From NCBI GenBank assembly GCA_016710595.1, contig JADJVM010000008.1, positions 248,001 through 312,000 of the forward strand: a DNA stretch of 64,000 nucleotides, given 5' to 3'. Every line of letters starts with the position of its first letter. Positions within the stretch are counted from its first letter, which is position 1. Origin of the DNA: Niastella sp. (GTDB lineage: Bacteria > Bacteroidota > Bacteroidia > Chitinophagales > Chitinophagaceae). The notes under the pieces were generated by a model. It worked only from the letters and a program-made list of their open reading frames with translations. It had not been told where the DNA came from and ran no database searches. Below, piece after piece: positions 8,633 through 18,798 of this stretch. Both the position numbers and the translations under genes were made by a program.

Positions 8633-10423
8633 ATGAAGAATATCCGGAATTTTTGCATCATAGCACATATTGATCATGGAAAAAGTACCCTTGCCGACCG
8701 GTTACTGGAATTTACCAAAACGGTTAGTGAAAGGGACATGCATGCGCAAGTACTGGATGATATGGACCTGGAAAGGGAAAAAGGGATCACTATAAAAAGC
8801 CATGCCATTCAAATAGATTACCCATATAACAATGAGAGATATACACTCAACCTGATTGATACACCCGGTCACGTAGATTTTAGTTATGAAGTAAGCCGTG
8901 CGCTTGCTGCCTGCGAAGGCGCTTTATTGTTGGTAGATGCTACACAAGGCATACAGGCCCAAACCATCAGCAATCTGTACCTGGCACTGGAAAATGACCT
9001 TGAAATAATTCCGGTGATCAATAAAATTGATATGGAAGGCGCCATGATCCCGGAAGTAAAAGATCAAATTATTGAATTGATTGGTTGTAAGGATGAAGAT
9101 ATCTTGTTGGCAAGCGGAAAAAGTGGAATTGGAATACAGGAAATTTTAGCTGCGATTGTAAGCCGCATCCCGGCACCAAAAGGCGATCCCAATGCACCAT
9201 TGCAAGCATTAATTTTTGATAGCGTATTTAATAGTTTTCGGGGTATTATCGTGTACTACCGCATATTTAACGGAAGTATAAAAAAAGGTGATAAAGTAAA
9301 ATTCTTTAGCACCGAGAATGAATATGAAGCCGATGAAGTAGGTATTTTAAAATTGGGAATGAGTATCCGGGATTCGGTACAATGTGGCGATGTAGGATAT
9401 ATTATTACAGGTATTAAAAATGCAAAAGAAGTAAAAGTAGGAGATACCCTTACCACCGTTCAAAACCCAACCCATGAAAGAATTGATGGATTTGAAGATG
9501 TAAAACCAATGGTATTTGCAGGCATTTATCCTGTAAATACAGATGAGTTTGAAGAACTAAGGGATTGTATGGAAAAATTACAGTTGAACGATGCCTCACT
9601 TACTTTTGAACTTGAAACATCAAAAGCATTGGGTTTTGGTTTCCGCTGCGGGTTCCTGGGTTTATTACACATGGAAATTATTCAGGAAAGATTAGAGCGT
9701 GAGTATAACCAAACTGTAATAACTACTGTGCCCAACGTAAGTTTTATAGCTTATACCACTAAGGGCGAAATCATCCAGGTAAACAATCCTGCTGAAATGC
9801 CCGACCCAAGCCGCACAGAGCGGATTGAGGAACCTTTTATAAAAGCACAGATCATCAGCAAGCCGGAATATATTGGAAATATTATGACGCTTTGTATGAA
9901 TAAGCGGGGCATGCTCATTCATCAAAGTTATTTAACCACTACCCGGGTAGAACTTCAATTTGAAATACCGCTTACCGAGATCGTATTTGATTTTTATGAT
10001 AAATTGAAATCACAAACACGGGGCTACGCTTCTTTTGATTATCATAGAATTGATAACCGGGAAAGTGATATTGTAAAAATGGATATTTTACTCAATAATG
10101 AAAAGGTAGATGCCCTTAGCGCTTTGATCCATCGGGGACGGGCACAGGAATTTGGCCGTAAGCTTTGTGAAAAATTAAAAGAGCTTTTACCAAGGCAACA
10201 ATTCCAGATTGCGATACAAGCTGCCATTGGCGCTAAAGTAATAGCCCGGGAAAACATAAGTGCCATGCGAAAAGATGTTACCGCAAAATGTTATGGTGGC
10301 GATATAAGCCGTAAGCGTAAACTATTAGAAAAACAAAAAGAAGGTAAAAAACGGATGCGGCAAATAGGCAATGTAGAAATTCCGCAGGAAGCATTTTTAG
10401 CTGTTTTAAAATTAGATGAATAA
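8633..10423 (+). CDS. lepA: Elongation factor 4 (LepA), back-translocating ribosomal GTPase
   Basis: GTPase that acts on stalled or wrongly translocated ribosomes. 596 residues, the normal size. G1 is AHIDHGKST (11-19), G3 DTPGH (76-80), G4 NKID (130-133). Domain II (about 190-275), two EF-G-like alpha/beta domains, and the LepA-specific C-terminal domain ending in RKRKLLEKQKEGKKRMRQ (about 562-579) are all in order; the tRNA-mimic domain IV of EF-G is absent, as it should be. mutS2 follows after 47 nt and may be cotranscribed. Confidence 0.97.
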   Translation: MKNIRNFCIIAHIDHGKSTLADRLLEFTKTVSERDMHAQVLDDMDLEREKGITIKSHAIQIDYPYNNERYTLNLIDTPGHVDFSYEVSRALAACEGALLLVDATQGIQAQTISNLYLALENDLEIIPVINKIDMEGAMIPEVKDQIIELIGCKDEDILLASGKSGIGIQEILAAIVSRIPAPKGDPNAPLQALIFDSVFNSFRGIIVYYRIFNGSIKKGDKVKFFSTENEYEADEVGILKLGMSIRDSVQCGDVGYIITGIKNAKEVKVGDTLTTVQNPTHERIDGFEDVKPMVFAGIYPVNTDEFEELRDCMEKLQLNDASLTFELETSKALGFGFRCGFLGLLHMEIIQERLEREYNQTVITTVPNVSFIAYTTKGEIIQVNNPAEMPDPSRTERIEEPFIKAQIISKPEYIGNIMTLCMNKRGMLIHQSYLTTTRVELQFEIPLTEIVFDFYDKLKSQTRGYASFDYHRIDNRESDIVKMDILLNNEKVDALSALIHRGRAQEFGRKLCEKLKELLPRQQFQIAIQAAIGAKVIARENISAMRKDVTAKCYGGDISRKRKLLEKQKEGKKRMRQIGNVEIPQEAFLAVLKLDE

Positions 10424-10470
10424 CTAAAGGAAATATAGAATTTTGGCAAAATGGAGGGCGCCACAGAGGT

Positions 10471-12573
10471 ATGAAATTTTTTCCTGAATCTACATTAGAT
10501 CAATTAGAATTTAATAAAGTAAAAGGCTTACTTGCCGGGCTTTGCCGTACTGAATATGCGGCAGAAAAAGCTACACAGTTAAGGATCCACACTAAAATAG
10601 ATTTTATAGAATTAGCCCTGCGGCAAACGCATGAATTTAAGACGCTGTTACAAACAGCTCAATATTTCCCAAACGATTTTGCAAAAAATATTAAGCGGAA
10701 ACTAAAGTTACTGGGCATTCCCGGCGCCACCTTAAGTGGTGAACAATTTATCTCAATAAAAAAATTGGCAGAAAATACACAGCAGATCTTTCGTTGGTTT
10801 GATGATGAGCACTGCCAGGCATTTCCGGCATTGGGTCGGGTGATCGCAGGGATACACTACGAAAAAGCAATCAAAGGAATGATTGAGGGCGTATTAGATG
10901 ATGTGGGTGTAGTAAGAGATAGTGCCAGCAACGAACTGGCAAATATCAGAATGAAACTTTATAAAAAGAGGAACGAACAAAGGAGGCTATTTGATAAAAT
11001 TGTTTCAAGGCTTAACAAACTTGGCTACCTCACAGATATTGAAGAAAGTTTTATGAATGGGCGGAGGGTATTGGCCGTTTTTGCTGAACAAAAAAGATTG
11101 GTAAAAGGGGTATTGCATAGCGAGAGCGAAAGCAGGCGTACAAGTTTTATAGAGCCAGAAGAAACCACCGAAATCAATAACGAAATCTTTTCATTAGAAT
11201 ACCAGGAAGAAAAAGAGATTATACGTATATTAAGAGATCTTACCCAACAACTTGCCGGTTTTTCACCAGTCTTAAATCAATATTTCATGCTGGCGTGTGA
11301 ATTTGATTTTATCAGGGCTAAAGCATTATTTGCAATAGATATCAATGGCCATTACCCGGTGGTAAAAGATAAGGCGCATATAGGATTGATAGATGCCTAT
11401 CATCCCTTATTATTTTTATACAATGCACGGGCAGGTAAAACAACCACAGCATTATCGCTTACCCTTGATGCCGGGAAAAGGATATTGGTAATTAGTGGAC
11501 CCAATGCAGGTGGCAAAACTGTTACCCTTAAAACGGTGGGTTTATTGCAAATTATGTTACAAGCCGGTTTATTGGTAAGTGCCAGCCCGCAAAGTGAATT
11601 CGGTATTTTTAAACAATTATTTATTCATATTGGAGATGAGCAAAACCTGGAGTTTGAATTAAGTACTTACTCATCACACCTAACCAATATGAAATATTTT
11701 ATTGAAAATGCAAATGGTAAAACATTGTTTTTTATTGATGAATTAGGAAGTGGCAGCGATCCCAACCTGGGTGGGGCATTTGCTGAAGTTATTATGGAAG
11801 AGCTGGCATTTAAACATTCATTTGGTATTGTAACAACCCATTATTTGAATTTAAAAGTAATGGCAGGCCGGGTAAAAGGTATTATCAATGGCGCTATGCA
11901 GTTTGATGAACAAAGATTATTGCCACTTTATAAATTGGTAGTAGGTAAACCCGGCAGTTCTTATACATTTTCAATTGCAGAGCGTATTGGCTTACCCACA
12001 AAATTGATTCAGCGTGCCCGCAAACTGGTAGATGACAATCATTTTACATTAGATACATTATTAAACCGTACCGAACAGGATTTGCAGCATATTGATAAAG
12101 AAAAAGATACCCTGAACAAACTGTTGAAAGAAAATGAAAAGTTGAAGCATGATATGCAAGAGGTGATGAATAAAGAATTACACCGCCAACAAGTAGAAAA
12201 ATTAAAACATCAAAACCTCTTATCTGAAGAAAAAATACAGTATCTCAAAGACATGGAAAGGCGGTTGAAAGCCCTCGTTATAGAATGGCGAAAATCAGAA
12301 CAGAAGGAAGATGTGATAAAAATGATACACGCATTACTTTTTAAACAAAAAGATAAAATGATTGTGGAAAAAAATCAAAAGAAACTAAATGAAAAATATG
12401 TTGAAATTGGGGGCGATATAAAAATTGGCCAAAAAGTGAAAATGAAAAATAACCGCTCGGTAGGGATTGTAAAAGAGATACGGGGAAAAAAAGCAATCTT
12501 GCAGGTGGGTGCTGTTCCCATTACGGTAAATATTATTGACCTGGTAGCTATAGCGGATAAACCCGATTCATAA
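10471..12573 (+). CDS. mutS2: MutS2-family DNA-binding ATPase lacking the Smr nuclease domain
   Basis: 700 residues. The MutS core/lever region spans about 1-300, followed by the ABC-type ATPase: Walker A GPNAGGKT (343-350), signature stretch LSTYSSHL, Walker B TLFFIDELG (418-426) with GSGSDP after it, and the H-loop TTHYLN (455-460). A long charged coiled coil runs about 525-620, then a KOW-like beta-barrel (about 640-695) of the kind MutS2 has before Smr. Bacterial MutS2 is usually about 780 residues or more and ends with the Smr endonuclease; here the protein stops right after the KOW-like part, and no Smr sequence follows before the next gene. Likely role is binding branched DNA, or stalled/collided ribosomes, without its own nuclease. 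It begins at ATG 10471, preceded by AGAGGT. Confidence 0.88.
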   Translation: MKFFPESTLDQLEFNKVKGLLAGLCRTEYAAEKATQLRIHTKIDFIELALRQTHEFKTLLQTAQYFPNDFAKNIKRKLKLLGIPGATLSGEQFISIKKLAENTQQIFRWFDDEHCQAFPALGRVIAGIHYEKAIKGMIEGVLDDVGVVRDSASNELANIRMKLYKKRNEQRRLFDKIVSRLNKLGYLTDIEESFMNGRRVLAVFAEQKRLVKGVLHSESESRRTSFIEPEETTEINNEIFSLEYQEEKEIIRILRDLTQQLAGFSPVLNQYFMLACEFDFIRAKALFAIDINGHYPVVKDKAHIGLIDAYHPLLFLYNARAGKTTTALSLTLDAGKRILVISGPNAGGKTVTLKTVGLLQIMLQAGLLVSASPQSEFGIFKQLFIHIGDEQNLEFELSTYSSHLTNMKYFIENANGKTLFFIDELGSGSDPNLGGAFAEVIMEELAFKHSFGIVTTHYLNLKVMAGRVKGIINGAMQFDEQRLLPLYKLVVGKPGSSYTFSIAERIGLPTKLIQRARKLVDDNHFTLDTLLNRTEQDLQHIDKEKDTLNKLLKENEKLKHDMQEVMNKELHRQQVEKLKHQNLLSEEKIQYLKDMERRLKALVIEWRKSEQKEDVIKMIHALLFKQKDKMIVEKNQKKLNEKYVEIGGDIKIGQKVKMKNNRSVGIVKEIRGKKAILQVGAVPITVNIIDLVAIADKPDS

Positions 12574-12624
12574 AATTTCCTGATTTTAGAAATAAAACAC
12601 AATAAATTTAAATAGTTTAGTTAC

Positions 12625-13053
12625 ATGAAAATTAAAAACAATACCATCCTGGTTTCTTTTTTACTCATTGTATCGGTAATCTTTTTTTCCGCAGCGATAC
12701 CTTACCGGGATGGTTTTAAAAACTTACAGGTGCTTCCAAAAAATATTTCAGAAAAGAAATTGGATGAAATTATGCACCAGTTTAACGATGGCCTTGCCGT
12801 GAATTGTGACTACTGCCATGTGAAAGATAGCAAAAGCGAGGATATGGCTTTTGAGCTGGATGATAAACCTGAAAAAGATATAGCCCGTGGTATGATAAAA
12901 CTCACAGATAGTATTAATTATAACTATTTCAGGCAGTATGATAAAGATAGTATGTTGGTATGGAGGGTAACCTGCTATACATGCCATCACGGCGATCCTT
13001 ATCCCGATACCCATAAACCTGCCAAAGGGATTAATTTACTAAATGGAAATTAA
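12625..13053 (+). CDS. Exported dihaem c-type cytochrome (photosynthetic-reaction-centre cytochrome-like)
   Basis: 142 residues with an N-terminal membrane anchor or signal (about 9-24). Two haem-binding motifs are present, CDYCH (61-65) and CYTCH (117-121). The flanking text (FKNLQVLP..IS..KLDEIM...GLAVNC) is that of the CytoC_RC family, which also occurs widely in non-phototrophic Bacteroidota. It probably carries electrons in the periplasm. It lies 51 nt after mutS2 with no related genes nearby, so its partner is unknown. Confidence 0.85.
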   Translation: MKIKNNTILVSFLLIVSVIFFSAAIPYRDGFKNLQVLPKNISEKKLDEIMHQFNDGLAVNCDYCHVKDSKSEDMAFELDDKPEKDIARGMIKLTDSINYNYFRQYDKDSMLVWRVTCYTCHHGDPYPDTHKPAKGINLLNGN

Positions 13054-13180
13054 TCCAGTTTTGGTTGTTTCCCCTATAATGTATAATTTACACATTAAAT
13101 AAGCTAACCGCTTACAGGATTTTATTCCCTGGCCAGCATCAACCGGATTTATATTTAGTGTACAAGATAAATTTTGCGTC

Positions 13181-15724
13181 ATGATAAAACGTGTACTTTT
13201 TTCACTGTCATTTTTATTTTTATTAAAGCCCCTTTTTTCACAGCAGGTATTTATGCAAGGCTGGTATTGGGATTATCCCAAAACAGCCAACGGGTACAGC
13301 TGGGCCGACACATTGAGGTTAAAAGCTGCTTCATTAAAACAAGCAGGTATTACACATATTTGGTTCCCACCTCATGCTGTTGCAAGTTTTGGAACCAATA
13401 GCAATGGGTATGATCCAAAAGATTTGTTTATCGGGAATCAAACAACCGGATTGGGAACACGCCCTTCATTAAACTCAATGCTCACTGAATTTACAGCACA
13501 GGGTATTGCGCCTGTGGCAGATGTAATCTTTAATCACCGGGATGGAGGAAGTGCAGAAAATAACCCTGCAGTAAAAAGTTATATCACCAATTATTATACT
13601 GCCGCAAAAGAGCCTTTTCCTTCAGACAGGTATCGCTGTATTTTACCATTAGGTGGTAGTTCAGGAAACGGTGCAGGTGATTATTATTTTAAATTAAGTT
13701 CTAAAAGCGGAGACGCCCGTTTTAATGCCTATCAATATAAATTATATCTGCAAACCAACAGGGTGGGGTATGCCGGGCTTCCCGCCACTACCGAAGCGGA
13801 ACCCAATGGTGGCGGAGATTGCGGGCAGCCAGACAATAACATTACACTGGGCAGGGATATGATTGTAAACATTGAAACAGGAACCCCATGTGGTACCGAT
13901 GAATTTAAACTTAGCTTATCTGCTGCAGACTTTAATGCGGCAGGAGATACCCTTTTTATTTACTTGAATAATACCGGCGGATATTCTGACCACCGCATTT
14001 ATGGTTTATGGAGCACCAGCCGCAGTGCTGATATTGTAAATGATATTCAATATCAAACTTATACCAATTATGATAATATGCCGAGTGGCAGGGGGCAAAT
14101 GAATTTTGAATTTTTTAAACCTAACTCTGCAAATGCAGCCACCACATATCTTTCAGGAGATTGGGATGGCATGTATTTCTTTTATGACTATGACCAGTTT
14201 CAAAAACGAACAAAAGACACTTTGATCAACTATGCAAAATGGAATTGGACTGACCTGGGAGTACGTGGATTTAGAATGGATGCGGTAAAACATTTTACAC
14301 CAGAGTTTGTTGGCGATATGCTGGATAGTTTACATGATGCAGGCATGAATCCTTCCATGGTGGTGGGCGAATGGTATAGTACCAATACGGGAGAATTAAA
14401 TGGATGGATCAATAGTGTAAAATCTTATATGAACCCTGCAACACAAGCTGCCATACATCCAAAAATATTTGACTTTGCATTAAGAGAAAATTTACGTCAG
14501 GCTTGTGATAATAGCGGTTTTGATAGCCGCAATGTTTTTAATGGCAGCTTAAGAGATGCCGCAGGAACAAGTGGGTTTAATGTAGTGACTTTTATAAACA
14601 ATCATGACTTTAGAGACGGCTCCGGCTTTGCTTCCCTGGTTAGAAACAATCCTATTTTAGCGTATGCCTATATTCTTACCAATAACCAAATAGGCGTCCC
14701 CACTATTTTCTATCCTGATTATTATGGATACCCGGCGCCGTCAGGTGGTTTATATTCCTATCACCCTACTAATTTACCTGCTTACAAACCGGAAATTGAT
14801 GCATTAATAAAAGTATTACAAATCTATATCAATGGTTCCCCCTCTGTAGATTATTTAAACCGGTTTAGCACTCCTTACGCTTCTAACTACATTCAAGGAA
14901 GTGCAGATAAAGTTTTAATTTATCAGTTGCAGGGCTCTGCCGGAAATGGGAATAAAGAAGTATTGGTAGCGATCAACCTGGGTTCAAGTACTTTAAAAGT
15001 AGATCATGCGATCAATACAAGAGGTGGTTTAATTCCGCAGGGAACAAGGTTTACTGATATTTTGGGCCGCTCTGCATATCCCTATCAAATTGTAAATTCA
15101 GCTTCACAAGTTTATTTTGAATTACCAGCTTATAGTTATTCAGTGTGGGTGCAGGGCAGCGACCCGGTGCTGCCTATTGCAGGCCTTTCTTTTACCGCTA
15201 CGGCAAATAAAAATAAAGCCATATTACACTGGCAAATACAGGAAAATGAAATGGCAACTTCGTTTGAAGTGCAGCGTAGTATTGATGGCATTCATTATAC
15301 CACTTTAAGCCAAATGAATGCCAGTGCAAGAAACGGAAATGAACAATATAATTTTATTGATGAAGACCCTGCATTCAATACAGCAATATTATATCGTATT
15401 AAAATGACTGATAAAGCCAATAAGCCCAATTATTCTGATATTAGAATGCTCCGGTTTACAACTGCTGAATTTGCAGTAAAATTATTAGTCAACCCGGTAC
15501 GTAACAGTTTGCAATTAGAATTTAAAAATACCGAAGCACAAAGAATACAGCTTGCTGTATTTAATGATAAAGCCCAAAAACTTTTACAACAAGAATTTAG
15601 TATAGATGCCGGTAATTCCAATAAAAATATTCTGCTTGGTAAATTACCTGCAGGAAATTATCATTGCCTCATTCAAACACAGCATGGGACTAAAGAAACC
15701 ATTCAGTTCAGTAAATTAAATTGA
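13181..15724 (+). CDS. Secreted GH13 alpha-amylase with T9SS type A sorting domain
   Basis: 847 residues. A signal peptide (1-20, ending FS|QQ) leads into a GH13 barrel. Conserved regions: DVIFNH (114-119), GFRMDAVKH (363-371) with nucleophile D367, VVGEW (394-398) with acid/base E397, and NNHD (473-476) with D476. An extra segment of about 130 residues (about 165-300) sits between regions I and II and reads as an inserted beta-rich domain. After the barrel come an amylase C-domain, a fibronectin-like region (about 670-760) and a type A T9SS C-terminal domain (770-847), so it is exported across the outer membrane and released or anchored. Expected activity is hydrolysis of alpha-1,4-glucans. 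A near-consensus AAATTTTG lies 4 nt before the ATG. Confidence 0.92.
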   Translation: MIKRVLFSLSFLFLLKPLFSQQVFMQGWYWDYPKTANGYSWADTLRLKAASLKQAGITHIWFPPHAVASFGTNSNGYDPKDLFIGNQTTGLGTRPSLNSMLTEFTAQGIAPVADVIFNHRDGGSAENNPAVKSYITNYYTAAKEPFPSDRYRCILPLGGSSGNGAGDYYFKLSSKSGDARFNAYQYKLYLQTNRVGYAGLPATTEAEPNGGGDCGQPDNNITLGRDMIVNIETGTPCGTDEFKLSLSAADFNAAGDTLFIYLNNTGGYSDHRIYGLWSTSRSADIVNDIQYQTYTNYDNMPSGRGQMNFEFFKPNSANAATTYLSGDWDGMYFFYDYDQFQKRTKDTLINYAKWNWTDLGVRGFRMDAVKHFTPEFVGDMLDSLHDAGMNPSMVVGEWYSTNTGELNGWINSVKSYMNPATQAAIHPKIFDFALRENLRQACDNSGFDSRNVFNGSLRDAAGTSGFNVVTFINNHDFRDGSGFASLVRNNPILAYAYILTNNQIGVPTIFYPDYYGYPAPSGGLYSYHPTNLPAYKPEIDALIKVLQIYINGSPSVDYLNRFSTPYASNYIQGSADKVLIYQLQGSAGNGNKEVLVAINLGSSTLKVDHAINTRGGLIPQGTRFTDILGRSAYPYQIVNSASQVYFELPAYSYSVWVQGSDPVLPIAGLSFTATANKNKAILHWQIQENEMATSFEVQRSIDGIHYTTLSQMNASARNGNEQYNFIDEDPAFNTAILYRIKMTDKANKPNYSDIRMLRFTTAEFAVKLLVNPVRNSLQLEFKNTEAQRIQLAVFNDKAQKLLQQEFSIDAGNSNKNILLGKLPAGNYHCLIQTQHGTKETIQFSKLN

Positions 15725-15730
15725 TAAATA

Positions 15731-15758
15731 AAAAGGGAATCGAAAAATTCCCTTTTTT
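15731..15758. terminator. Bidirectional terminator between amylase and T9SS cargo genes
   Basis: AAAAGGGAAT (15731-15740), loop CGAAAA, ATTCCCTTTT (15747-15756) plus further T residues: a perfect 10-bp stem with A- and T-runs on both sides, between convergent genes. Confidence 0.88.
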
Positions 15759-15762
15759 AATA

Positions 15763-17931
15763 TTATTTTTTAAGAAAAGAATGCGTTTCAGCATTCGATC
15801 CCTGTTTTAATTCAAGCTGGTAAAGTCCGGATGCTAAATGAGAAAGGCCGGGTATCATAAAAATATTTTCTCCTTTTACTGCCAACCGGTTTTTTTGGAG
15901 TACTATTTTACCGGCAGCGTCTATGATGCTAATGATTGCATTTTCTTTACTTGTACTTGTAAATATAATTTTCAAATCATCCAATACAGGATTGGGATAA
16001 ACCATCATTACATCGCTTCCATTATTTTTTAACCTGAGTGTGATAACCGGTGAAAAACTCATTTTACCATCCAAATCTATAATGGCTAAGCGATAATAGA
16101 TGGTATTGGTTGAAATTGAAAAATGATCATTGTATTGATATGTTTTATTATTACCCATAACCCCCGTTGCATTTACTTCAGTTACATCAATAAAATGAAC
16201 AGCGTCTTCACTTCTTTGTAACACATAATTCCGGCAATTAATTTCCTGTGCAATTTCCCAATGCAACATAGCCGTGTTATTGGGGAGCAAAGAAGCAGAA
16301 AACGAAACAAGCTGAACCGGAACAGGACCACCCGTAGCACCAATAACGGCAGTGCTTTGATCAATAAATTCAATACCGGATAGAGTAGAAGCGCTTACTA
16401 TACCTGTATTTACAACCGATGAAGGAATGGCTGGTGCCCTTACTTTAAATTTTACCTGGTATGTATTGCCGGGAACCAAAATACCACCCTGGTTATTCGT
16501 TGCTCCCTGGCCCATAAAGAATTTTACAAATTGCCTGTTACCGGCAAAGCCAGTATATGACATATCCGCAAAGTCTTGTGCATCGGTTTGTACACCTTCT
16601 ACTACGCCCGGCCCATCCGTAACGATCATAGATCCGGGGATATATGTACAATTAACAGGAATGGTATCTACTATAAAAACACGGTATGCATTGGTTGTTG
16701 CAATTTGTTTTCCGCTTAAAGTATAATTTAATATTTCATTTGGTCCGGCCATATTATCCCCATCACTATCCTGTACCGTTTTATGAATGGTAACAGTAGG
16801 CGATTTCATTCTTATAGAAAAAGCAAACATACTCGGAAAATATTGATCTGCTTCTGTACCAAAATCAATGGTTACAGAATTTGCATTGGGTTGTATGCCA
16901 TAACCGATGCCCACATTTATTTCATCAATATCAATTCCCATTTGGTTAAAATAATCGGGGGTTTTGGTATGCACATAGTCGCCATTTTTAGTAATACTTC
17001 CATTCCAAAAATTTGCAGGGGGATTCGTAATATTAGAAACGGTAACATTATTTATGCGCAAATAATCACCGGCAGGATTTGTTCCCGTGGCGCCCAAATT
17101 GCCATCGCCTTCCCAACTCATCGCCGTCATTACTGCGTCTTCGGCTGCTAAAGGATTTTCCGGAACATTTAACCCCGTTAAGTTTACTTGCAGGTTACTA
17201 GGCAACCCGTTATTATTAAAAACCTGGTAATAGCCGTCATATATTCTAATACTATTAAGTGGCGAATTACTGTTTTGATATGCTACTACCATACACCATC
17301 CCGCATAATTACCACCACTGCCTACATAACCTGTGGTAGCAGGCACGTTGGCCACCGTATAATTGCCCGAGCCCAAATCTTGAATGTATGGAGTGATATC
17401 GGCATACGCCTGGTAAATGGTTTCTATATCTGTAACCTGGAAAACATCAACAGCATTTTGTGCCGCTAATATTGATACATAAGTACCATTGGTATTTTTT
17501 ATCAATACTTTTCTTAGTGTATCGGGAGAAAGCGCTATCGCATCATTTAAAATTCGGCCTCCCCAATATAAACGGGCAAACTTTATGGAATTGTTTCCGG
17601 CGGGTAAATTTAGTTGTGCTGTGCTGGAGTTGTAGGTAGCTGTATTTTCATCAATATCTATAAATTGCATGTTAGAAAAATCATTGCCATAAATAGTATT
17701 GCCGATGCCACCTGCACTATTCAACGGGTTGGCAATATCATTCATTTGAAAAGTATCGGGCATGTTGGTAAGCTCATCAATAATATGCATTGAGCTATTT
17801 CCAAGAACGGTTGTATTTCCTTTTATATTGGCTGAATAAACCAAAGCGTATGGTCTTATCGCATTTTGAGCATGCAATAAACATGGCTCCAAAATACAAA
17901 GTAAGTAAAAGCAGTATTTGATAATCCTCAT
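15763..17931 (-). CDS. Secreted DUF11-like repeat protein with T9SS type A sorting domain
   Basis: 722 residues: signal peptide (1-21, ending LLHA|QN), a large N-terminal region of about 350 residues rich in Y, W, G and N that I cannot assign, a DUF11/Ig-like module (about 375-530) recognised by VTIHKTVQDSDGDN and the isopeptide-type framework, a fibronectin-like segment (about 545-635) similar in pattern to that in the amylase, and a type A T9SS domain from VYPNPV (644 onward) to the KK end. Likely a cell-surface or released structural or adhesive protein; no enzyme motif is visible. It faces the amylase gene with a shared terminator between them. Confidence 0.85.
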   Translation of the reverse strand: MRIIKYCFYLLCILEPCLLHAQNAIRPYALVYSANIKGNTTVLGNSSMHIIDELTNMPDTFQMNDIANPLNSAGGIGNTIYGNDFSNMQFIDIDENTATYNSSTAQLNLPAGNNSIKFARLYWGGRILNDAIALSPDTLRKVLIKNTNGTYVSILAAQNAVDVFQVTDIETIYQAYADITPYIQDLGSGNYTVANVPATTGYVGSGGNYAGWCMVVAYQNSNSPLNSIRIYDGYYQVFNNNGLPSNLQVNLTGLNVPENPLAAEDAVMTAMSWEGDGNLGATGTNPAGDYLRINNVTVSNITNPPANFWNGSITKNGDYVHTKTPDYFNQMGIDIDEINVGIGYGIQPNANSVTIDFGTEADQYFPSMFAFSIRMKSPTVTIHKTVQDSDGDNMAGPNEILNYTLSGKQIATTNAYRVFIVDTIPVNCTYIPGSMIVTDGPGVVEGVQTDAQDFADMSYTGFAGNRQFVKFFMGQGATNNQGGILVPGNTYQVKFKVRAPAIPSSVVNTGIVSASTLSGIEFIDQSTAVIGATGGPVPVQLVSFSASLLPNNTAMLHWEIAQEINCRNYVLQRSEDAVHFIDVTEVNATGVMGNNKTYQYNDHFSISTNTIYYRLAIIDLDGKMSFSPVITLRLKNNGSDVMMVYPNPVLDDLKIIFTSTSKENAIISIIDAAGKIVLQKNRLAVKGENIFMIPGLSHLASGLYQLELKQGSNAETHSFLKK

Positions 17932-18097
17932 TATTAAAATTAAAATGATGATGAGGAATTTCTGAGGATATATTAGTTTCTAACGGGTAACCGAAAAGAC
18001 AGCTTACAAATATGGCATAAATTTATCAATAATCAAATATTGTTGGGAAGTTTTAAAAAGTACTGATAACATACTTACTATAGGATAAAAAATGGTA

Positions 18098-18751
18098 TTA
18101 ATGTTTCTTGAGTTTGTCTTTAAATACAGCCCTTACTTTATCTACTTTTGGTTTTATTACTAACCTGCAATAAGGTTCTTCACCATTTTCATTATAATAA
18201 TTTTGATGGTAGTTCTCAGCTTTATAAAATACTGTGAATGGCTCAATTGCGGTAACAATGGGTGCATCAAATGCACCGGCACTGTCTAATTTTTGTTTAT
18301 ATTCTTTAGCGAGTTCTTTTTGCTTTTCATTATGATAAAAAATAACACTTCTGTATTGTGGGCCAATATCATTCCCCTGTTGATTTAAGGTTGTGGGATC
18401 ATGTGTTTTCCAAAAAACTTCAAGCAGTTCCTGGAAACTAATTTTTTGAGGGTCATATTCAATATTTAAACATTCGGCATGGCCGGTAGTACCTGTACAC
18501 ACTTGTTTATATGTAGGGTGGGCTACCTGGCCGCCGCTATAACCGCTCTCTACTTTTACTACACCATCTAACTGCTGAAAAACAGCCTCGGTACACCAAA
18601 AACAGCCATTTGCAAAAGTTGCAATTTCTGTAGTACCCGGTTTAGCTATTGTGTCGCTGGTAGTTTGCATATTCGTCTTATTTTGTGCCTGGCAATTAAG
18701 GTGTAATACCGATATTGAAATAAAGAGAAGATATAAAATTGAATGTTTCAT
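18098..18751 (-). CDS. msrA: Exported peptide-methionine (S)-S-oxide reductase
   Basis: Repairs oxidised methionine (S form) in proteins. 217 residues; the catalytic motif GCFWC (49-53) places the sulfenic-acid cysteine at C50, and the substrate pocket motifs GYSGG, GHAE and QYRS are intact. A hydrophobic N-terminus ending LHLNC (16-20) points to export; C20 could be a lipobox cysteine but N at -1 is atypical, so it may be a plain Sec signal. The catalytic domain is a single MsrA with no MsrB fused. It follows the DUF721 gene after 47 nt on the same strand. Confidence 0.94.
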   Translation of the reverse strand: MKHSILYLLFISISVLHLNCQAQNKTNMQTTSDTIAKPGTTEIATFANGCFWCTEAVFQQLDGVVKVESGYSGGQVAHPTYKQVCTGTTGHAECLNIEYDPQKISFQELLEVFWKTHDPTTLNQQGNDIGPQYRSVIFYHNEKQKELAKEYKQKLDSAGAFDAPIVTAIEPFTVFYKAENYHQNYYNENGEEPYCRLVIKPKVDKVRAVFKDKLKKH

Positions 18752-18798
18752 TAATACACAAATTACGAAACGCTATGTTAAAAAACTTTCAATTTTAA

